Shown piece by piece: positions 51,892-61,502 of a stretch of DNA of 64,000 nt. This stretch comes from an uncultured Acetatifactor sp. (GTDB taxonomy: Bacteria > Bacillota > Clostridia > Lachnospirales > Lachnospiraceae), in the NCBI GenBank assembly GCA_910585015.1, contig CAJUCT010000012.1, positions 22,935 to 86,934 on the forward strand, written 5' to 3'. A model generated the notes under the pieces. That model was not told the origin of the DNA. It saw only the letters and a list, made by a program, of their open reading frames with translations, and did no database searches. Positions within the stretch are counted from its first letter, which is position 1, and the number at the start of each line of letters is the position of its first letter. The position numbers and the translations under genes were made by a program.

Positions 51892-52185
51892 TTACCGAAA
51901 CAGCCTGGAAAGCAGGGATTCCGACTTGCCCGGGGCGCCGCCCGCCACGTCCGAATAGGTGAAACTGTCGATCCTGCCGTCTATGTCCACTTCGCCTTTG
52001 TCCAGCATCAGTCTGCTCACATGCAGTTCCTGACCCTTGATCATCAGCATGCCCTGCTCCGTCTCCAGCAGAATCTCATGCACATCAAAGGATAACACGT
52101 CATTTACGCCCGTGATACCGCATATCCTGCGGTTGCTCATAGTAACCTTGTGTGTGCGCCCGCCGGCAGTATTCAAGTCTTCCAT
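51892..52185 (-). CDS. yabP: Sporulation protein YabP
   Basis: A 97-residue protein with the YabP/YqfC core: HKVTMSNRRICGITGVNDVLSFDVHEILLETEQGMLMIKGQELHV. In Bacillus it is made in the mother cell under sigma-E and needed for spore formation. Start has GGGGAGGAGG. It lies 18 bp before yabQ. Confidence 0.92.
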   Translation of the reverse strand: MEDLNTAGGRTHKVTMSNRRICGITGVNDVLSFDVHEILLETEQGMLMIKGQELHVSRLMLDKGEVDIDGRIDSFTYSDVAGGAPGKSESLLSRLFR

Positions 52186-52256
52186 AGGGCCCTCCTCCCC
52201 ATCTGCGATTCCCTATAAATATATGAGATAACAGAGAGGGATATTCCTGCAAAAGC

Positions 52257-52496
52257 CTACAGGTACCGGTACAGTTCTTTGGCCTCTTCCTTTCTCACGG
52301 TCTCCTGCACGTCCAGTACTTCCACCTTCACATCCTTGTTGCCAAAGGAGATCGTGATGATATCCCCGGCCTTGACGGCGGAGGAAGCCTTGGCAGGCTT
52401 GTCATTGATCGTCACTCTCCCGGCGTCACAAGCCTCATTGGCCACCGTGCGGCGCTTGATCAGCCGGGATACCTTCAGATATTTGTCTAATCTCAT
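52257..52496 (-). CDS. rqcP: S4-domain RNA-binding protein RqcP
   Basis: The 79-residue S4 protein (MRLDKYLKVSRLIKRRTVANEACDAGRVTINDKPAKAS) corresponds to YabO/RqcP, which helps RqcH add alanine tails on stalled ribosomes. It follows hup after two hairpins. Confidence 0.9.
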   Translation of the reverse strand: MRLDKYLKVSRLIKRRTVANEACDAGRVTINDKPAKASSAVKAGDIITISFGNKDVKVEVLDVQETVRKEEAKELYRYL

Positions 52497-52511
52497 AGCA
52501 GTCTCCTAAAA

Positions 52512-52580
52512 CAATAGAATCCACGCTTCGCGAGGATTCTATTGTCATGAATTAAAAGAGAACCTACTGCTAGGTTCTCT
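52512..52580 (-). terminator. Two hairpins between hup and rqcP
   Basis: The first on the minus strand, AGAGAACCTA-GCAG-TAGGTTCTCT followed by TTTTAATT (52553-52580), is a terminator for hup. The second, CAATAGAATCC...GGATTCTATTG followed by TTTT (52512-52544), ends at the rqcP ribosome-binding site and may attenuate rqcP or protect the mRNA end. Confidence 0.75.
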
Positions 52581-52596
52581 CGTGTATCTTATCTTA

Positions 52597-52869
52597 CTAG
52601 TTCAAAGAATCCTTTAAAGCCTTGCCAGCCTTGAACTTGGGAGCCTTGGAAGCAGCGATCTTCATAGGCTTGCCGCTCTGGGGATTCCTTCCCTCTCTTG
52701 CGTTTCTCTGGGACACTTCGAAGGTACCGAAACCTACTAACTGTACCTTACCGCCCTTCTTTAATTCAGCCTCTACTACATCGGTAAATGCCTTCAGTGC
52801 CTTCTCTGCGTCCTTCTTGGACAGACCAGCCTCTTCAGCCATGGCAGCAACTAATTCTGTTTTGTTCAT
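52597..52869 (-). CDS. hup: HU-family nucleoid protein
   Basis: A 90-residue histone-like protein that bends and compacts DNA. Family features are complete: MNKTELVAAMAEEAGLSKKDAEKAL, GFGTFEVSQRNAREGRNPQSGKPMKI with the DNA-inserting Pro, and the final KFKAGKALKDSLN. Strong ribosome-binding site GAGGAGG and its own terminator point to high independent expression. Confidence 0.96.
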   Translation of the reverse strand: MNKTELVAAMAEEAGLSKKDAEKALKAFTDVVEAELKKGGKVQLVGFGTFEVSQRNAREGRNPQSGKPMKIAASKAPKFKAGKALKDSLN

Positions 52870-53077
52870 GATGAAACTCCTCCTCTATTGAGTATTCTGT
52901 TATTTTTTGACAGATTCTTCATATGCGAAACGTCTACATATATTTATATCTGCTTTTCCCCTGTTTGTCAAGGTGTTTTCATAAAAACAATGATTCCACG
53001 GCCATTTGCAATAAAAGCTCCGATTAATATCATATGAACGGTCTCCCGCCGCCTTTTGCCAAGAATACGGTCATGGT

Positions 53078-54457
53078 TTACTGTATTGTCGACGGATCCG
53101 GCACGGCAGTCGGATCGGGCGTGGCTGCAGGGGGCAGAGCGTCTGTATCCGTAGTATCCGCGCCCGGCAGCAGTTCCGCAAAGGAATAGGTGATATCCTT
53201 GTACTCTCCGTCGACGGAGATGGTGTAGCTGCGGGTCTGACAGCCGCTGCGGCGCAGGGTGATAATATGGCTTCCTTCGCTTTTGACAAAGCTGGTGGGC
53301 GCGATTCCTACATAGTTGCCATCCAGGTACACCTCCGCAAACTCCGGCGCATCCACAAACACCTTGTACTGGGCCAGCTTTTCCTTCTCCTCCTGCTCGT
53401 CATTTTCTTTATCAGCATCCACCGCATCCAGCGTGAAGCTCAGCCCCCCCGAGGGCTGTGCCACCTTGATATAAGTGGTAATAGTCTGGTAGCCATTGGC
53501 TCTCACCATCACTTGATGAATACCATATTCCAGGCTCACGGGAGCGGAGGGATCCGCCTTTTCCCCGTCAATATACAGCTTCGCCCCGGAGGGTTCCAGC
53601 GTGAACACAATGGTGCCATACTCAATCTCAGGCACCTCCAGGTCCCCTATGTCCAGTGTGGTTTCCTCTCCCCGCCGGATGGTCACTTCCTTGGTGCCGC
53701 CTCCGCCCCGTTTGCGCAGTCTTATCTCGTAACGGCCTTCCGGCACTGTCAGCAGCATGTCCTCCTCAATCCTGCGCGCAATGATTTGACCGATTTCCAT
53801 ATCGCCGCCTACAAACTTCTCCTCATTCTTAAGCCGCAGATAGCCATGGCCCCGCTCTACCTCAATGCTGTAGATGCTGCTGCCGATGCCCTTGAAAGTC
53901 AGCACGTCCACCGGGTTAAGTTCCATGGCCTCTATCCGCATCTCCTCAGATAGATAAATGGTATCATCCGTCAGCTTGTACACATCCTCCCCGATGGTCA
54001 CTTCCCCCCGCCCCAGATCAATCTCATAGCGGGAGGCATCGGCATACTCCCAGGACAAAGGGCTGATCTGCATGGTATTTACTCTCTTCTTGGAACGCAG
54101 AAATGTCACGTCCACAATGTCGCCCAGCCTGATCTGCTCCAGGGACATGGGCTCCCCGAATTTGTCATACAGGTTGCTGGTGCCCTCCACCGACAGTGTA
54201 TAATTCCGGCCCAGATCCAGGTTCAGCAGCGTCACGGTGCTCTCCTTGGCGTCCCTTTTGACCACCACCGCAGTATCCGCCGAATCATAGCTGTTAGGGC
54301 CCGCAGGAACAAAGCCTGTGCCCGGCTGCTCCTGGGGAGCCGCGGGCGCAGGCTGTCCTGTCTGGCTGTCGGGCTTTACGCTGCAGGCTGTCAACAGTCC
54401 CAGCGTACATGCCAGTATAAGTATTCCCATGACGGTTCTCTTTCGTCTCTCTGTCAT
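53078..54457 (-). CDS. PEGA-domain lipoprotein
   Basis: From the ATG at 54457 (AGAGGTAAT upstream) the protein has 459 residues. A signal peptide ends in the lipobox LTAC; a Pro/Gln-rich spacer follows. Beta-rich domains come next, then two PEGA repeats: VFTLEPSGAKLYIDGEKADP with GYQTITTYIKV, and VFVDAPEFAEVYLDGNYVG with GCQTRSYTISV. PEGA domains are extracytoplasmic and often hold envelope polymers or proteins. It follows the CotS-like kinase gene on the same strand, with a palindromic element between them. Confidence 0.82.
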   Translation of the reverse strand: MTERRKRTVMGILILACTLGLLTACSVKPDSQTGQPAPAAPQEQPGTGFVPAGPNSYDSADTAVVVKRDAKESTVTLLNLDLGRNYTLSVEGTSNLYDKFGEPMSLEQIRLGDIVDVTFLRSKKRVNTMQISPLSWEYADASRYEIDLGRGEVTIGEDVYKLTDDTIYLSEEMRIEAMELNPVDVLTFKGIGSSIYSIEVERGHGYLRLKNEEKFVGGDMEIGQIIARRIEEDMLLTVPEGRYEIRLRKRGGGGTKEVTIRRGEETTLDIGDLEVPEIEYGTIVFTLEPSGAKLYIDGEKADPSAPVSLEYGIHQVMVRANGYQTITTYIKVAQPSGGLSFTLDAVDADKENDEQEEKEKLAQYKVFVDAPEFAEVYLDGNYVGIAPTSFVKSEGSHIITLRRSGCQTRSYTISVDGEYKDITYSFAELLPGADTTDTDALPPAATPDPTAVPDPSTIQ

Positions 54458-54458
54458 A

Positions 54459-54511
54459 TTACCTCTTCCCTGCATAAGTCAGGTTTAACCTGACTTATTG
54501 CCATAATCAGC
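54459..54511. repeat. Short palindromic intergenic element, copy d
   Basis: ATTACCTCTTCCCTGC precedes the perfect 12-bp hairpin ATAAGTCAGGTT/AACCTGACTTAT and TTGCCATAATCAG follows. Same plan as copy b: hairpin first, then the ribosome-binding site of the next gene. The hairpin bases differ but pair, suggesting compensatory change. Confidence 0.55.
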
Positions 54512-55499
54512 ATATCTTAAACACATTCTCCAAAAAACTCTTTTTTTGCTGTTCCTGGGCCAGCAGTTTATCCAGCTTTTCCTGGTTGCGCTGGGGGATC
54601 CAGGCCTTGCCTGAATTGTAGTAAAAATTGACGATCTTCCAGAATTTTTCCGGGTAAGCCAGCCGGTAATACAAGTCAATATACGCATAAGCGCTGATGG
54701 GCTTTATCTTCTCATAGGCCGTCATCAGTTCCCGTCCCAGGGCTTCGGGCCAGTCGGTTTTCTCCAGCAGCTTGCGCATGAGCAGATAAAGATCTCTGAT
54801 CTGTCTGTCCCGGAGGCATTTTTCAAAATTGACAATATACATGCCCTGGCTGCCCCATAGGATGTTGTGATACTGGTAATCTCCGTGGCAATAGGTATAT
54901 TCTCCCTGAACCATGTGCGCTTCGGGCAAACTCTCCTCATAGGCCCCCCAGCCCTCCGTGACCTCCTTGGCCTGCCCGATAAAATAATCCATGCAGCCCA
55001 GCAGGCTGTACTCAAACTGAGTCTTCTGGCTCTTTTTGCGCAGGAACCTCTGCACCTTGACCAACTCTCTGTTATGCTTCTCATACTCCTGCAGCGGGGA
55101 AAACTGCATCAGCGCGGGACAGTCCTCCCGGGGCTCCAGCACCATGCACCGGTGCAGCTTTGCCAGAGTAGTCACGGCCTCCTGGCACTCTCCCCGGTCA
55201 TAGATATTGCACTCCCTGCCCTCGCAGCAAGTCTTTAGAATGTAGGCCGTACCGTCGTTTTCCCGGACACACAGCGCCCCCTCCCGGGTGGGAACCAGCG
55301 TCTCCGCAGACACCCCGCCCTGACACTTAATTCGGGACAACAGCCTGTCAATCAGCGCCAGCTTCGCCTCGTTGCCTTCATATTCTTTAAATACCAGCAG
55401 ACCCTTATCCGTGTCACACAGGATCACGCCCCTGCCCTTCCTCGTCCGCAGGATCTCCACATCATACTGCTCCAGCAAAGCCACCGCTCTATCATTCAC
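54507..55499 (-). CDS. Spore coat kinase-like protein (CotS family)
   Basis: The 330-residue protein has a kinase-like fold of the CotS/YutH/YsxE type: GVILCDTDKGLLVFKEY for the nucleotide lobe, YTYCHGDYQYHNILW as catalytic loop and MYIVNFEKC in place of the usual metal-binding IDF (Asn for Asp, Glu for the following Phe/Asp context), so activity may be altered. Start is GTG at 55499 with GGGAGG at 8 bases. Its presence supports a sporulation lineage. Confidence 0.78.
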   Translation of the reverse strand: MNDRAVALLEQYDVEILRTRKGRGVILCDTDKGLLVFKEYEGNEAKLALIDRLLSRIKCQGGVSAETLVPTREGALCVRENDGTAYILKTCCEGRECNIYDRGECQEAVTTLAKLHRCMVLEPREDCPALMQFSPLQEYEKHNRELVKVQRFLRKKSQKTQFEYSLLGCMDYFIGQAKEVTEGWGAYEESLPEAHMVQGEYTYCHGDYQYHNILWGSQGMYIVNFEKCLRDRQIRDLYLLMRKLLEKTDWPEALGRELMTAYEKIKPISAYAYIDLYYRLAYPEKFWKIVNFYYNSGKAWIPQRNQEKLDKLLAQEQQKKSFLENVFKIC

Positions 55500-55580
55500 G
55501 ACCTTTACCTCCCATAATATTTGAAGTTCCGGCGCACCCCTGCCCCGACCCTATCCTATCTTATGAGAGCCCTTAAGAAC

Positions 55581-56915
55581 TTATGTTACTTTCAGAAAAA
55601 TCGTAAGCAGCTTTTCCCGGGTATTATCCTCCGGCACTTCCAACACATGATCTAACATTTGCTGCAGTATGGCGCCCAACTCCGGCCCCGGCTTCACTCC
55701 GGCGGCAATCAGGTCCTTGCCGCTCACAGCCAAATTCTTTAAAGAGATACACTGTCCCCTGGCTACAATGCCGCGGTATTCCCTGTCCCAGGCATCCACT
55801 AGTTCCAGCTTCTCCCTGCGTCGGTATTCGCTCTGGGCCATGATATCCGCCCGCTTGATAATTAGCAGCTTGGCAAAAATATCCTCGCCGATTCTGTTCA
55901 TAGCACGGCGCACAATGGCTGGAGTGGGGGGTACATTGTTTCCATAATCATGAAATTCCACCAGGCGACGGACGGTGATAATCGTGTCATTGTCAAGCTT
56001 CAGACGCCGCAGGATCTCCTCCGCCATCCTGGCGCTCACCGCAGGATGTCCGTGGAAATGAGTGATGCCCTGGCTGTCTGTCTCCAGCGTCCGGGGTTTT
56101 CCGATATCGTGCAGCAGCATGGCCAGGCGCATATCCTTTACCGCAGGAACGCCCCAAAGACTGTGCAGGATATGTTCTCCCACTGTATAACAGTGATGGG
56201 GATGGTTCTGGGGCGTCTCCATACAGCGGTCCAGTTCCGGCAGGATCACGGCGGTAACACCCATGTCATATGCCTGACACAGATAGTCGGGATGGGGAGA
56301 AACCAGAAGTTTTACCAGTTCTACCGCAATCCGCTCCGCACTTATGGCGGCCAGGCTGGGGGCAAGTTCCCGTATGGCCTGCCGCGTCTCCTCCTCAACG
56401 GTATAACCCAGCTGCGCAGAAAATCGCAGTGCCCGAAGGATACGCAGGGCATCCTCGGTAAAGCGCTCCCCGGCACGGCCCACGCAGCGAATCACGCCCC
56501 GCCGGATATCTCCCATACCGTCAAAGGCGTCCACCAGCCCTGATGTCTCATTGTAGGCCATGGCGTTGATGGTAAAATCCCTGCGCCGCAAGTCCTCCAC
56601 CAGCCGGGAGGTGAATACTACCTCCTTGGGATGCCTGTGATCCTCATACTCTCCGTCAATGCGGTAAGTAGTGACCTCGTAGCCTTCCCTGTCCAGCATC
56701 ACCGTCACCGTCCCGTGGGCAATGCCCGTGTCCACCGTGCGGCTAAACAGCGCTTTCACCTGCTCCGGCCTGGCGGAGGTGGTGATGTCCCAGTCGCTGG
56801 GCTCCCGGCCCAGGATACTGTCCCGGATGCAGCCGCCTACCGCGTAGGCTTCAAATCCCGCCTCCGTGATACTGTCTATAATATATTTTACCTTTTCCGG
56901 CAGATTTATTACCAT
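55581..56915 (-). CDS. cca: CCA tRNA nucleotidyltransferase with HD domain
   Basis: Adds or repairs the CCA end of tRNAs. The 444 residues have YAVGGCIRDSILGREPSDWDITT (nucleotidyltransferase motif with two metal Asp), the RRDFTINAMAYN region, RFTEDALRILRALRFSAQLGY, and a central HD phosphohydrolase motif (MLLHDIGKP). Neither tRNA in the window encodes CCA, so this enzyme is needed. The Cof-type phosphatase gene starts 14 bp downstream. Confidence 0.93.
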   Translation of the reverse strand: MVINLPEKVKYIIDSITEAGFEAYAVGGCIRDSILGREPSDWDITTSARPEQVKALFSRTVDTGIAHGTVTVMLDREGYEVTTYRIDGEYEDHRHPKEVVFTSRLVEDLRRRDFTINAMAYNETSGLVDAFDGMGDIRRGVIRCVGRAGERFTEDALRILRALRFSAQLGYTVEEETRQAIRELAPSLAAISAERIAVELVKLLVSPHPDYLCQAYDMGVTAVILPELDRCMETPQNHPHHCYTVGEHILHSLWGVPAVKDMRLAMLLHDIGKPRTLETDSQGITHFHGHPAVSARMAEEILRRLKLDNDTIITVRRLVEFHDYGNNVPPTPAIVRRAMNRIGEDIFAKLLIIKRADIMAQSEYRRREKLELVDAWDREYRGIVARGQCISLKNLAVSGKDLIAAGVKPGPELGAILQQMLDHVLEVPEDNTREKLLTIFLKVT

Positions 56916-56929
56916 ATCGCTCTCCTGTA

Positions 56930-57736
56930 TTAACTCATAAATTCCCGGATGACAGAAACAATACCGTCCTCATCATTGCTGGCAGTGATATAGTCCGCCG
57001 CCTCCTTCACCGCGGGCTGGGCATTGGCCATGGCCACACCCAGTCCCGCGTAACGGATCATGGAAATGTCGTTGAAACCGTCTCCGCAGCAGATCACATG
57101 CTCCCTGTCCACACCTATGACCGGCAGCATCTGTTCTATGGAACTGGCCTTGTCCACGCCCCGGGGCATGATCTCCACAAAAAAGGGTTCGGATCGGTAG
57201 ATGCTGGCCATTGAGTCATACTTCTCCTGAAGCTCCCGCTCATAGACGGCCGCCTGCTCTCCCGGCGCGGTCAGCAGACATTTCTGTATATCGAAGTCCA
57301 CAAACTCCGGAAAATTCTCCACCACCCGGATGGGCAGTCCGTTGATTCTGGCCTCCAGCCGCACATATTCATCGGGTTCAAAGGCGGAGATCACCGTGTC
57401 CCACAGATAGGTGATCAGTCCCATATGGCGCTCTTTGGCATAGCGGTACAGCCCCGGCACCAGACTTAAGGGAAGATTTCTCTGGTAAATCACCTCGCCG
57501 GTGCGGCATTCCACGATCCGGGCGCCGTTGAAGGAGAGCAGATAGCCCCCGTACCGGGCCAGTTCCAGTTCTTCCTCATAGCGGCGCATGCCCGGCGTAG
57601 GTCTGCCGGAGGCCAGCATGACCTCGTGCCCTCTCATCACCGCATCCCAGATGGCCTGCCTGGTGTTGTCCGTGATCTCTTTTTTGGAATTGGTCAGTGT
57701 GCCGTCGATGTCCAGCACCAGAACTTTTTTATCCAT
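56930..57736 (-). CDS. Cof-type HAD phosphatase
   Basis: A 268-residue haloacid-dehalogenase hydrolase of the Cof class: motif I VLDIDGTLTNS, motif II LASGRPTPG, Lys in GVDKASSIEQML, and motif IV CCGDGFNDISMIRYAGLGVAM. These enzymes act on sugar phosphates or cofactors; the substrate cannot be told. The start lies in GGAAGGTAAGTATG. Confidence 0.9.
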   Translation of the reverse strand: MDKKVLVLDIDGTLTNSKKEITDNTRQAIWDAVMRGHEVMLASGRPTPGMRRYEEELELARYGGYLLSFNGARIVECRTGEVIYQRNLPLSLVPGLYRYAKERHMGLITYLWDTVISAFEPDEYVRLEARINGLPIRVVENFPEFVDFDIQKCLLTAPGEQAAVYERELQEKYDSMASIYRSEPFFVEIMPRGVDKASSIEQMLPVIGVDREHVICCGDGFNDISMIRYAGLGVAMANAQPAVKEAADYITASNDEDGIVSVIREFMS

Positions 57737-57872
57737 ACTTACCTTCCTGCCTTGTAAATCGGTTTCAGCGACAGAAGGGAATGCCTGCTGCCGCTGATCC
57801 TATTGTCATCCTGACTTTTTGTTCTGCCGGGAATCCCTTCCCGCAGGGTCTGTCTTTTATAGCTCTTTTTAC

Positions 57873-59465
57873 TTACCCTACATCTTCTCCGGTGGAAGCC
57901 GCCGAATCCTCTGTGGTATCCGCAGAGGCGTCAGATGAATTTTCCGGAGCGTCCTCCTGACCTTCTGTGCTTTCCTGCTGGTCGGCCGCCTCGGACGCCG
58001 CCGCCTCCACCTTCAGGTAGTTCAGGTTCCCCTTGGGGTCCTCCACCGTTATGGGCTCGCTGATGCGTTCCAGATAATCCAACATGGTCTGGCTAAGCAG
58101 CAGATCGTGGATACTCAGCTTCCAGATGGGATCATTGGGAGCCACATAGTAAAATACATAGTTGGAACCGTTCTCCTCCGTAAAGGCGGCGGCATCTCCG
58201 GCCTGGCGGGCGGTATCACCTAACCATGCGTTTATCTCCTCGCTCATGCTGTCCGTGCTCAGACCCTCATACAGACCGCCCTCCACATTGTTTTCGCCAT
58301 ATCGACCGCACAACTCAATGAAGCTTTCCTCCGTGGCCGGACCGCTCTGCCACTCCGTCAGAATGCTTTGGGCATCGGCGGACATAGTGGCAATGACACG
58401 GGCATCCACAGTGGGAGTCTCCACCCGATATCTCTGGTCAAAGCCCGCTACAAGGTATCGGTGGTTAGCGGAATCCTCCACCACAGTGGTGTCCCCCTTC
58501 ACTCTGGCCTGGTCAAACAGCCAGTCGCCGAGAAGGGAATTGACGTAGCTATAGCTCTGAGCCTCATAGAGATCGCCCCCGGCCAGAATTGTGATCTCCG
58601 CTGTATCTGCCGTCTTCTTAGCCTCCTCCATAGCGGCGGCGATCTCCTCTTCTGTGGGCTGGTATGCCACTTCATTGCCATCCGCGTCCAGAGTGGGGGT
58701 TCCGTCCGGCGCCGCCGTGGGAAGCTGTGCCTCCACGATGGTCATATGGTAATCCACCACATCATAATCGTTCTTGTTCTCCTCGTAATAACTGTCAATC
58801 TCGGCATCGGAAGGTTCAAATGAATCCTCCATCTGCTCATAATAGGCGGTGGTCAGGATGCCCTCCCGGATCACTTTCTCCAGACGGGACTCCGTGGCAT
58901 AGCTGCCGAACATGCTCTTGAGGAATTTGTTCAGGGACATACTGTTTTCGGCAGCGCTGCTCCTGAGTTCTTCCATGCTCTGCGCATACTCTTCGTCCGT
59001 GTTATAGGTAAATCCCGCCGCCTGGGCCTCGGCCTTCATAGCCTTGGTGCTTCGGATGTTATCCACGGCCTGCTGTTCAAAGTAATCCCGGAAAGTAAGA
59101 TCAGTGGAGTACATCTGGCTGTCAATATTGCTGACATCCATTCCCATCATGGACAGGTAATAGCTGTATTGGGCTATATAACTGGTCCTGGCCATAGCAT
59201 AGTGATAGTCAAATTCCACCTTGGTTACTTTCTCACCGCCCACGGTGATATAAGCGCCGTTCACAGCCACATAATTCCGAATGGGGAAGGAAAGCACCAA
59301 AGCCGCCACAAGCACCACTATAACGATGCCGATTATATTGCTCCACTGTTTCTGGGCTTTGGCCTTTTTCTCCTGTTCCTGATAAGCCTGCATCTTGCGG
59401 TCATACTTGGTCATGACCTTTGACTCCTTTTCGGGAGTTTCCTGTTGCGTGTTCTTTTTGGACAT
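57873..59465 (-). CDS. Membrane-anchored foldase, SurA/PrsA-like
   Basis: The 530-residue protein has a basic cytoplasmic N terminus, one membrane helix at ~43-62 (IIGIVIVVLVAALVLSFPI), then an extracytoplasmic SurA-N type chaperone region (YFEQQAVDNIRSTKAMKAEAQAAGFTY; LEKVIREGILTTAYYEQMEDSF). A parvulin-like region is suggested by GRYGENNVEGGLYEG, but its catalytic residues are not clear. The C terminus is Ser/Glu/Asp-rich. It probably helps secreted proteins such as the xylanases to fold. Confidence 0.72.
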   Translation of the reverse strand: MSKKNTQQETPEKESKVMTKYDRKMQAYQEQEKKAKAQKQWSNIIGIVIVVLVAALVLSFPIRNYVAVNGAYITVGGEKVTKVEFDYHYAMARTSYIAQYSYYLSMMGMDVSNIDSQMYSTDLTFRDYFEQQAVDNIRSTKAMKAEAQAAGFTYNTDEEYAQSMEELRSSAAENSMSLNKFLKSMFGSYATESRLEKVIREGILTTAYYEQMEDSFEPSDAEIDSYYEENKNDYDVVDYHMTIVEAQLPTAAPDGTPTLDADGNEVAYQPTEEEIAAAMEEAKKTADTAEITILAGGDLYEAQSYSYVNSLLGDWLFDQARVKGDTTVVEDSANHRYLVAGFDQRYRVETPTVDARVIATMSADAQSILTEWQSGPATEESFIELCGRYGENNVEGGLYEGLSTDSMSEEINAWLGDTARQAGDAAAFTEENGSNYVFYYVAPNDPIWKLSIHDLLLSQTMLDYLERISEPITVEDPKGNLNYLKVEAAASEAADQQESTEGQEDAPENSSDASADTTEDSAASTGEDVG

Positions 59466-59498
59466 TTCTATTTTCCTCTCTGATTCCGGTTCAATATT

Positions 59499-61169
59499 TT
59501 ATAATGATGCCTCCAGGCTCTCTACCAGGCGCTGAATGCAGCCATCCTCGAAGGGATTTTCCAACCCTACGGCAGGAATCATCCTGGTATAGAAATCGCT
59601 GGCGGACAGCTTGCAGAGCTTCAAATAGGAAGCCCATGCCTCCTCAAAATTCTTGTCCTTCCAGATCTTGTATTGCAAAGCGCAGGTCTGCGCTAAGCAG
59701 TAGTCAATATAGTACAGCGGCGCATTATAGATGTGCAGCTGCTGCTGCCAATAAGCGCCTTTTCCGAAGAAAGGATTATCCTCATAGTCCATGTGGGGTC
59801 TGTACTCCGCCTCCAGCTGGAGCCATGCCGTATGGCGCTGGGCCGGGGTCATATCCGGGTTCTCGTACACGATGTGCTGGAACTCGTCCACCATACAGCC
59901 ATAGGGGATAAAGATGGCGGAGTCCTCCAAGTGCATGTCAATATAGTCCTGTTTCCTGTCGCCGAAAAACAGATCCATCCATTTCTCCGTGAGAAACTCC
60001 ATGGACATGGAGTGGATCTCCGCCGTCTCCATGCCGATATCCGCATGTTCACGGATGGGATCCTGTCCGGACAGATAGCCCTGGAATGCATGTCCGCACT
60101 CATGGGTAATCACTTTCAAATCACCACTGGTGCCGTTGAAATTGGCAAAGATAAAGGGAGAGTGGTAATCCGGCATATAAGTCATATAGCCGCCGGCCCG
60201 CTTATTCTTGCGGCCCAGCACGTCAAACAGCTGGTTATCCATCATGAAATCAAAAAACTCACCTGTCTCCGGGGACAGTTCCCGGTACATCTTCTGGCCT
60301 GCCGACAGGATTTCCTCCGGGGTGCCTGCAGGGGAAGGATTGCCCTGGGGAAAAGACATATCCATATCAATATAGCTCAGCTTCTCCAGGCCCAGGCGTT
60401 TTCTGCGGCGCTCATGCAGCTTCTCCGCAAAGGGTACAAAGTACTGCTTGATCTGTCTGCGGAAACTCTCCACTTCCTTCTGCCCATAGCAGTTGCGGCC
60501 CATGCGGTAATAGCCCAGTTCCAGATAATTCTCATAGCCCATGGCTCTGGCCTGGGCAGTACGGTTCTTTACCAGCTTATCATAGATCTCGTCCAGCTTC
60601 TGGGCATTTTGCAGATAGAACTCCGTTTTTTTCTGCCACGCCTGTCTGCGGACCTCCCGATCCGGACTCACCAGATAGGGACGCAGCAGAGACAGATTCA
60701 GTTCTTTTCCGTCAAACTGGATCTTGGCGCTGGCAATCAGCTGGTCGTACTCCGTGGTCAGCGCATTTTCCTCCTGGGACAGGGTGATCACTCTCTCGTC
60801 AAAGGCTTTCATGGCCACTTCCATGTTTTTGAAAGCCACGGGGCCTATCTTGCTCTCCAGGTAATCCCTATAGGGGGATTCATAGAGCTTCTGCATGTAT
60901 TCCAGCACCTGGTTCTGGAATATGGGCTCCATCTCATCGTAGTATTTGCGCTCTTTTTCATAAAATTCATCCACCGTGTTGATATCATGACGGATATGGC
61001 CGATAGTCATCAGGGTATTCACATGGTCCGTCAGCGCATAGTACCGCTGGTGTACGGCAAATTGCTCCTCACCGCTCTTTGCCTCCTCCAGTTCCCGAAT
61101 CAGACCGGAAAGCTCTTCTCCCACTTTTTCAAAGTCTACTCGCTCATAGGGCATATCACTGAATTTCAT
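59499..61169 (-). CDS. M3-family oligoendopeptidase
   Basis: Cytosolic zinc peptidase that degrades short peptides. The 556-residue protein has the M3B layout with zinc motif HECGHAFQG (His356, Glu357, His360) and the downstream Glu in ETAEIHSMSMEFL, plus a helical N-terminal half. It has no signal peptide. Start with GAGAGGAG upstream; a mobile element lies 158 bp before it. Confidence 0.93.
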   Translation of the reverse strand: MKFSDMPYERVDFEKVGEELSGLIRELEEAKSGEEQFAVHQRYYALTDHVNTLMTIGHIRHDINTVDEFYEKERKYYDEMEPIFQNQVLEYMQKLYESPYRDYLESKIGPVAFKNMEVAMKAFDERVITLSQEENALTTEYDQLIASAKIQFDGKELNLSLLRPYLVSPDREVRRQAWQKKTEFYLQNAQKLDEIYDKLVKNRTAQARAMGYENYLELGYYRMGRNCYGQKEVESFRRQIKQYFVPFAEKLHERRRKRLGLEKLSYIDMDMSFPQGNPSPAGTPEEILSAGQKMYRELSPETGEFFDFMMDNQLFDVLGRKNKRAGGYMTYMPDYHSPFIFANFNGTSGDLKVITHECGHAFQGYLSGQDPIREHADIGMETAEIHSMSMEFLTEKWMDLFFGDRKQDYIDMHLEDSAIFIPYGCMVDEFQHIVYENPDMTPAQRHTAWLQLEAEYRPHMDYEDNPFFGKGAYWQQQLHIYNAPLYYIDYCLAQTCALQYKIWKDKNFEEAWASYLKLCKLSASDFYTRMIPAVGLENPFEDGCIQRLVESLEASL

Positions 61170-61326
61170 ATGATTTCTCCTCTCATTGCCCGCTGATAGT
61201 TATGCAGGCTACTCTAACATAACATCATACCTTCTTTTCCGGGAATTGTAAACCTTTTCACAGAATTTTCACCTTTAAATTCTTGCATTTATCCTTTGTT
61301 TCCTTATAATTATATTTAAAACTAGG

Positions 61327-61468
61327 TAGGCAATTGCGAAATGTTCTCTGCAAGTGACGTGGATGGGCAATATATACAAAAACGGGCTCCGACGCAGTGG
61401 CAAGTCGCCCTTATTTTGTATATATTGTTCATCCACTGTTACCAGAAAAGGTGTTTCTCAATCGCCTA
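61327..61468. mobile_element. 142-bp palindromic MITE-like element, copy 2
   Basis: Same length as copy 1 (2636-2777) and matching its reverse complement across the whole element with scattered changes. Ends are TAGGCAATTGCGAAAT and GTTTCTCAATCGCCTA. The flanks TTAAAACTAGG (61316-61326) and TTAAAACATAA (61469-61479) agree in the first 7 of 11 bases, consistent with a decayed target duplication. Together with 61170-61326, where nothing else is seen, it fills the 333-bp gap between divergent genes. Confidence 0.82.
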
Positions 61469-61502
61469 TTAAAACATAAGAAATCGGAAAGGGAGAAAAA
61501 AT

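Noticed and set aside
53078..57736. Capsule or coat assembly operon spanning the PEGA, CotS-like and HAD genes
   Set aside because: cca is interposed and spacing is loose; no other coat or capsule gene supports a shared function.
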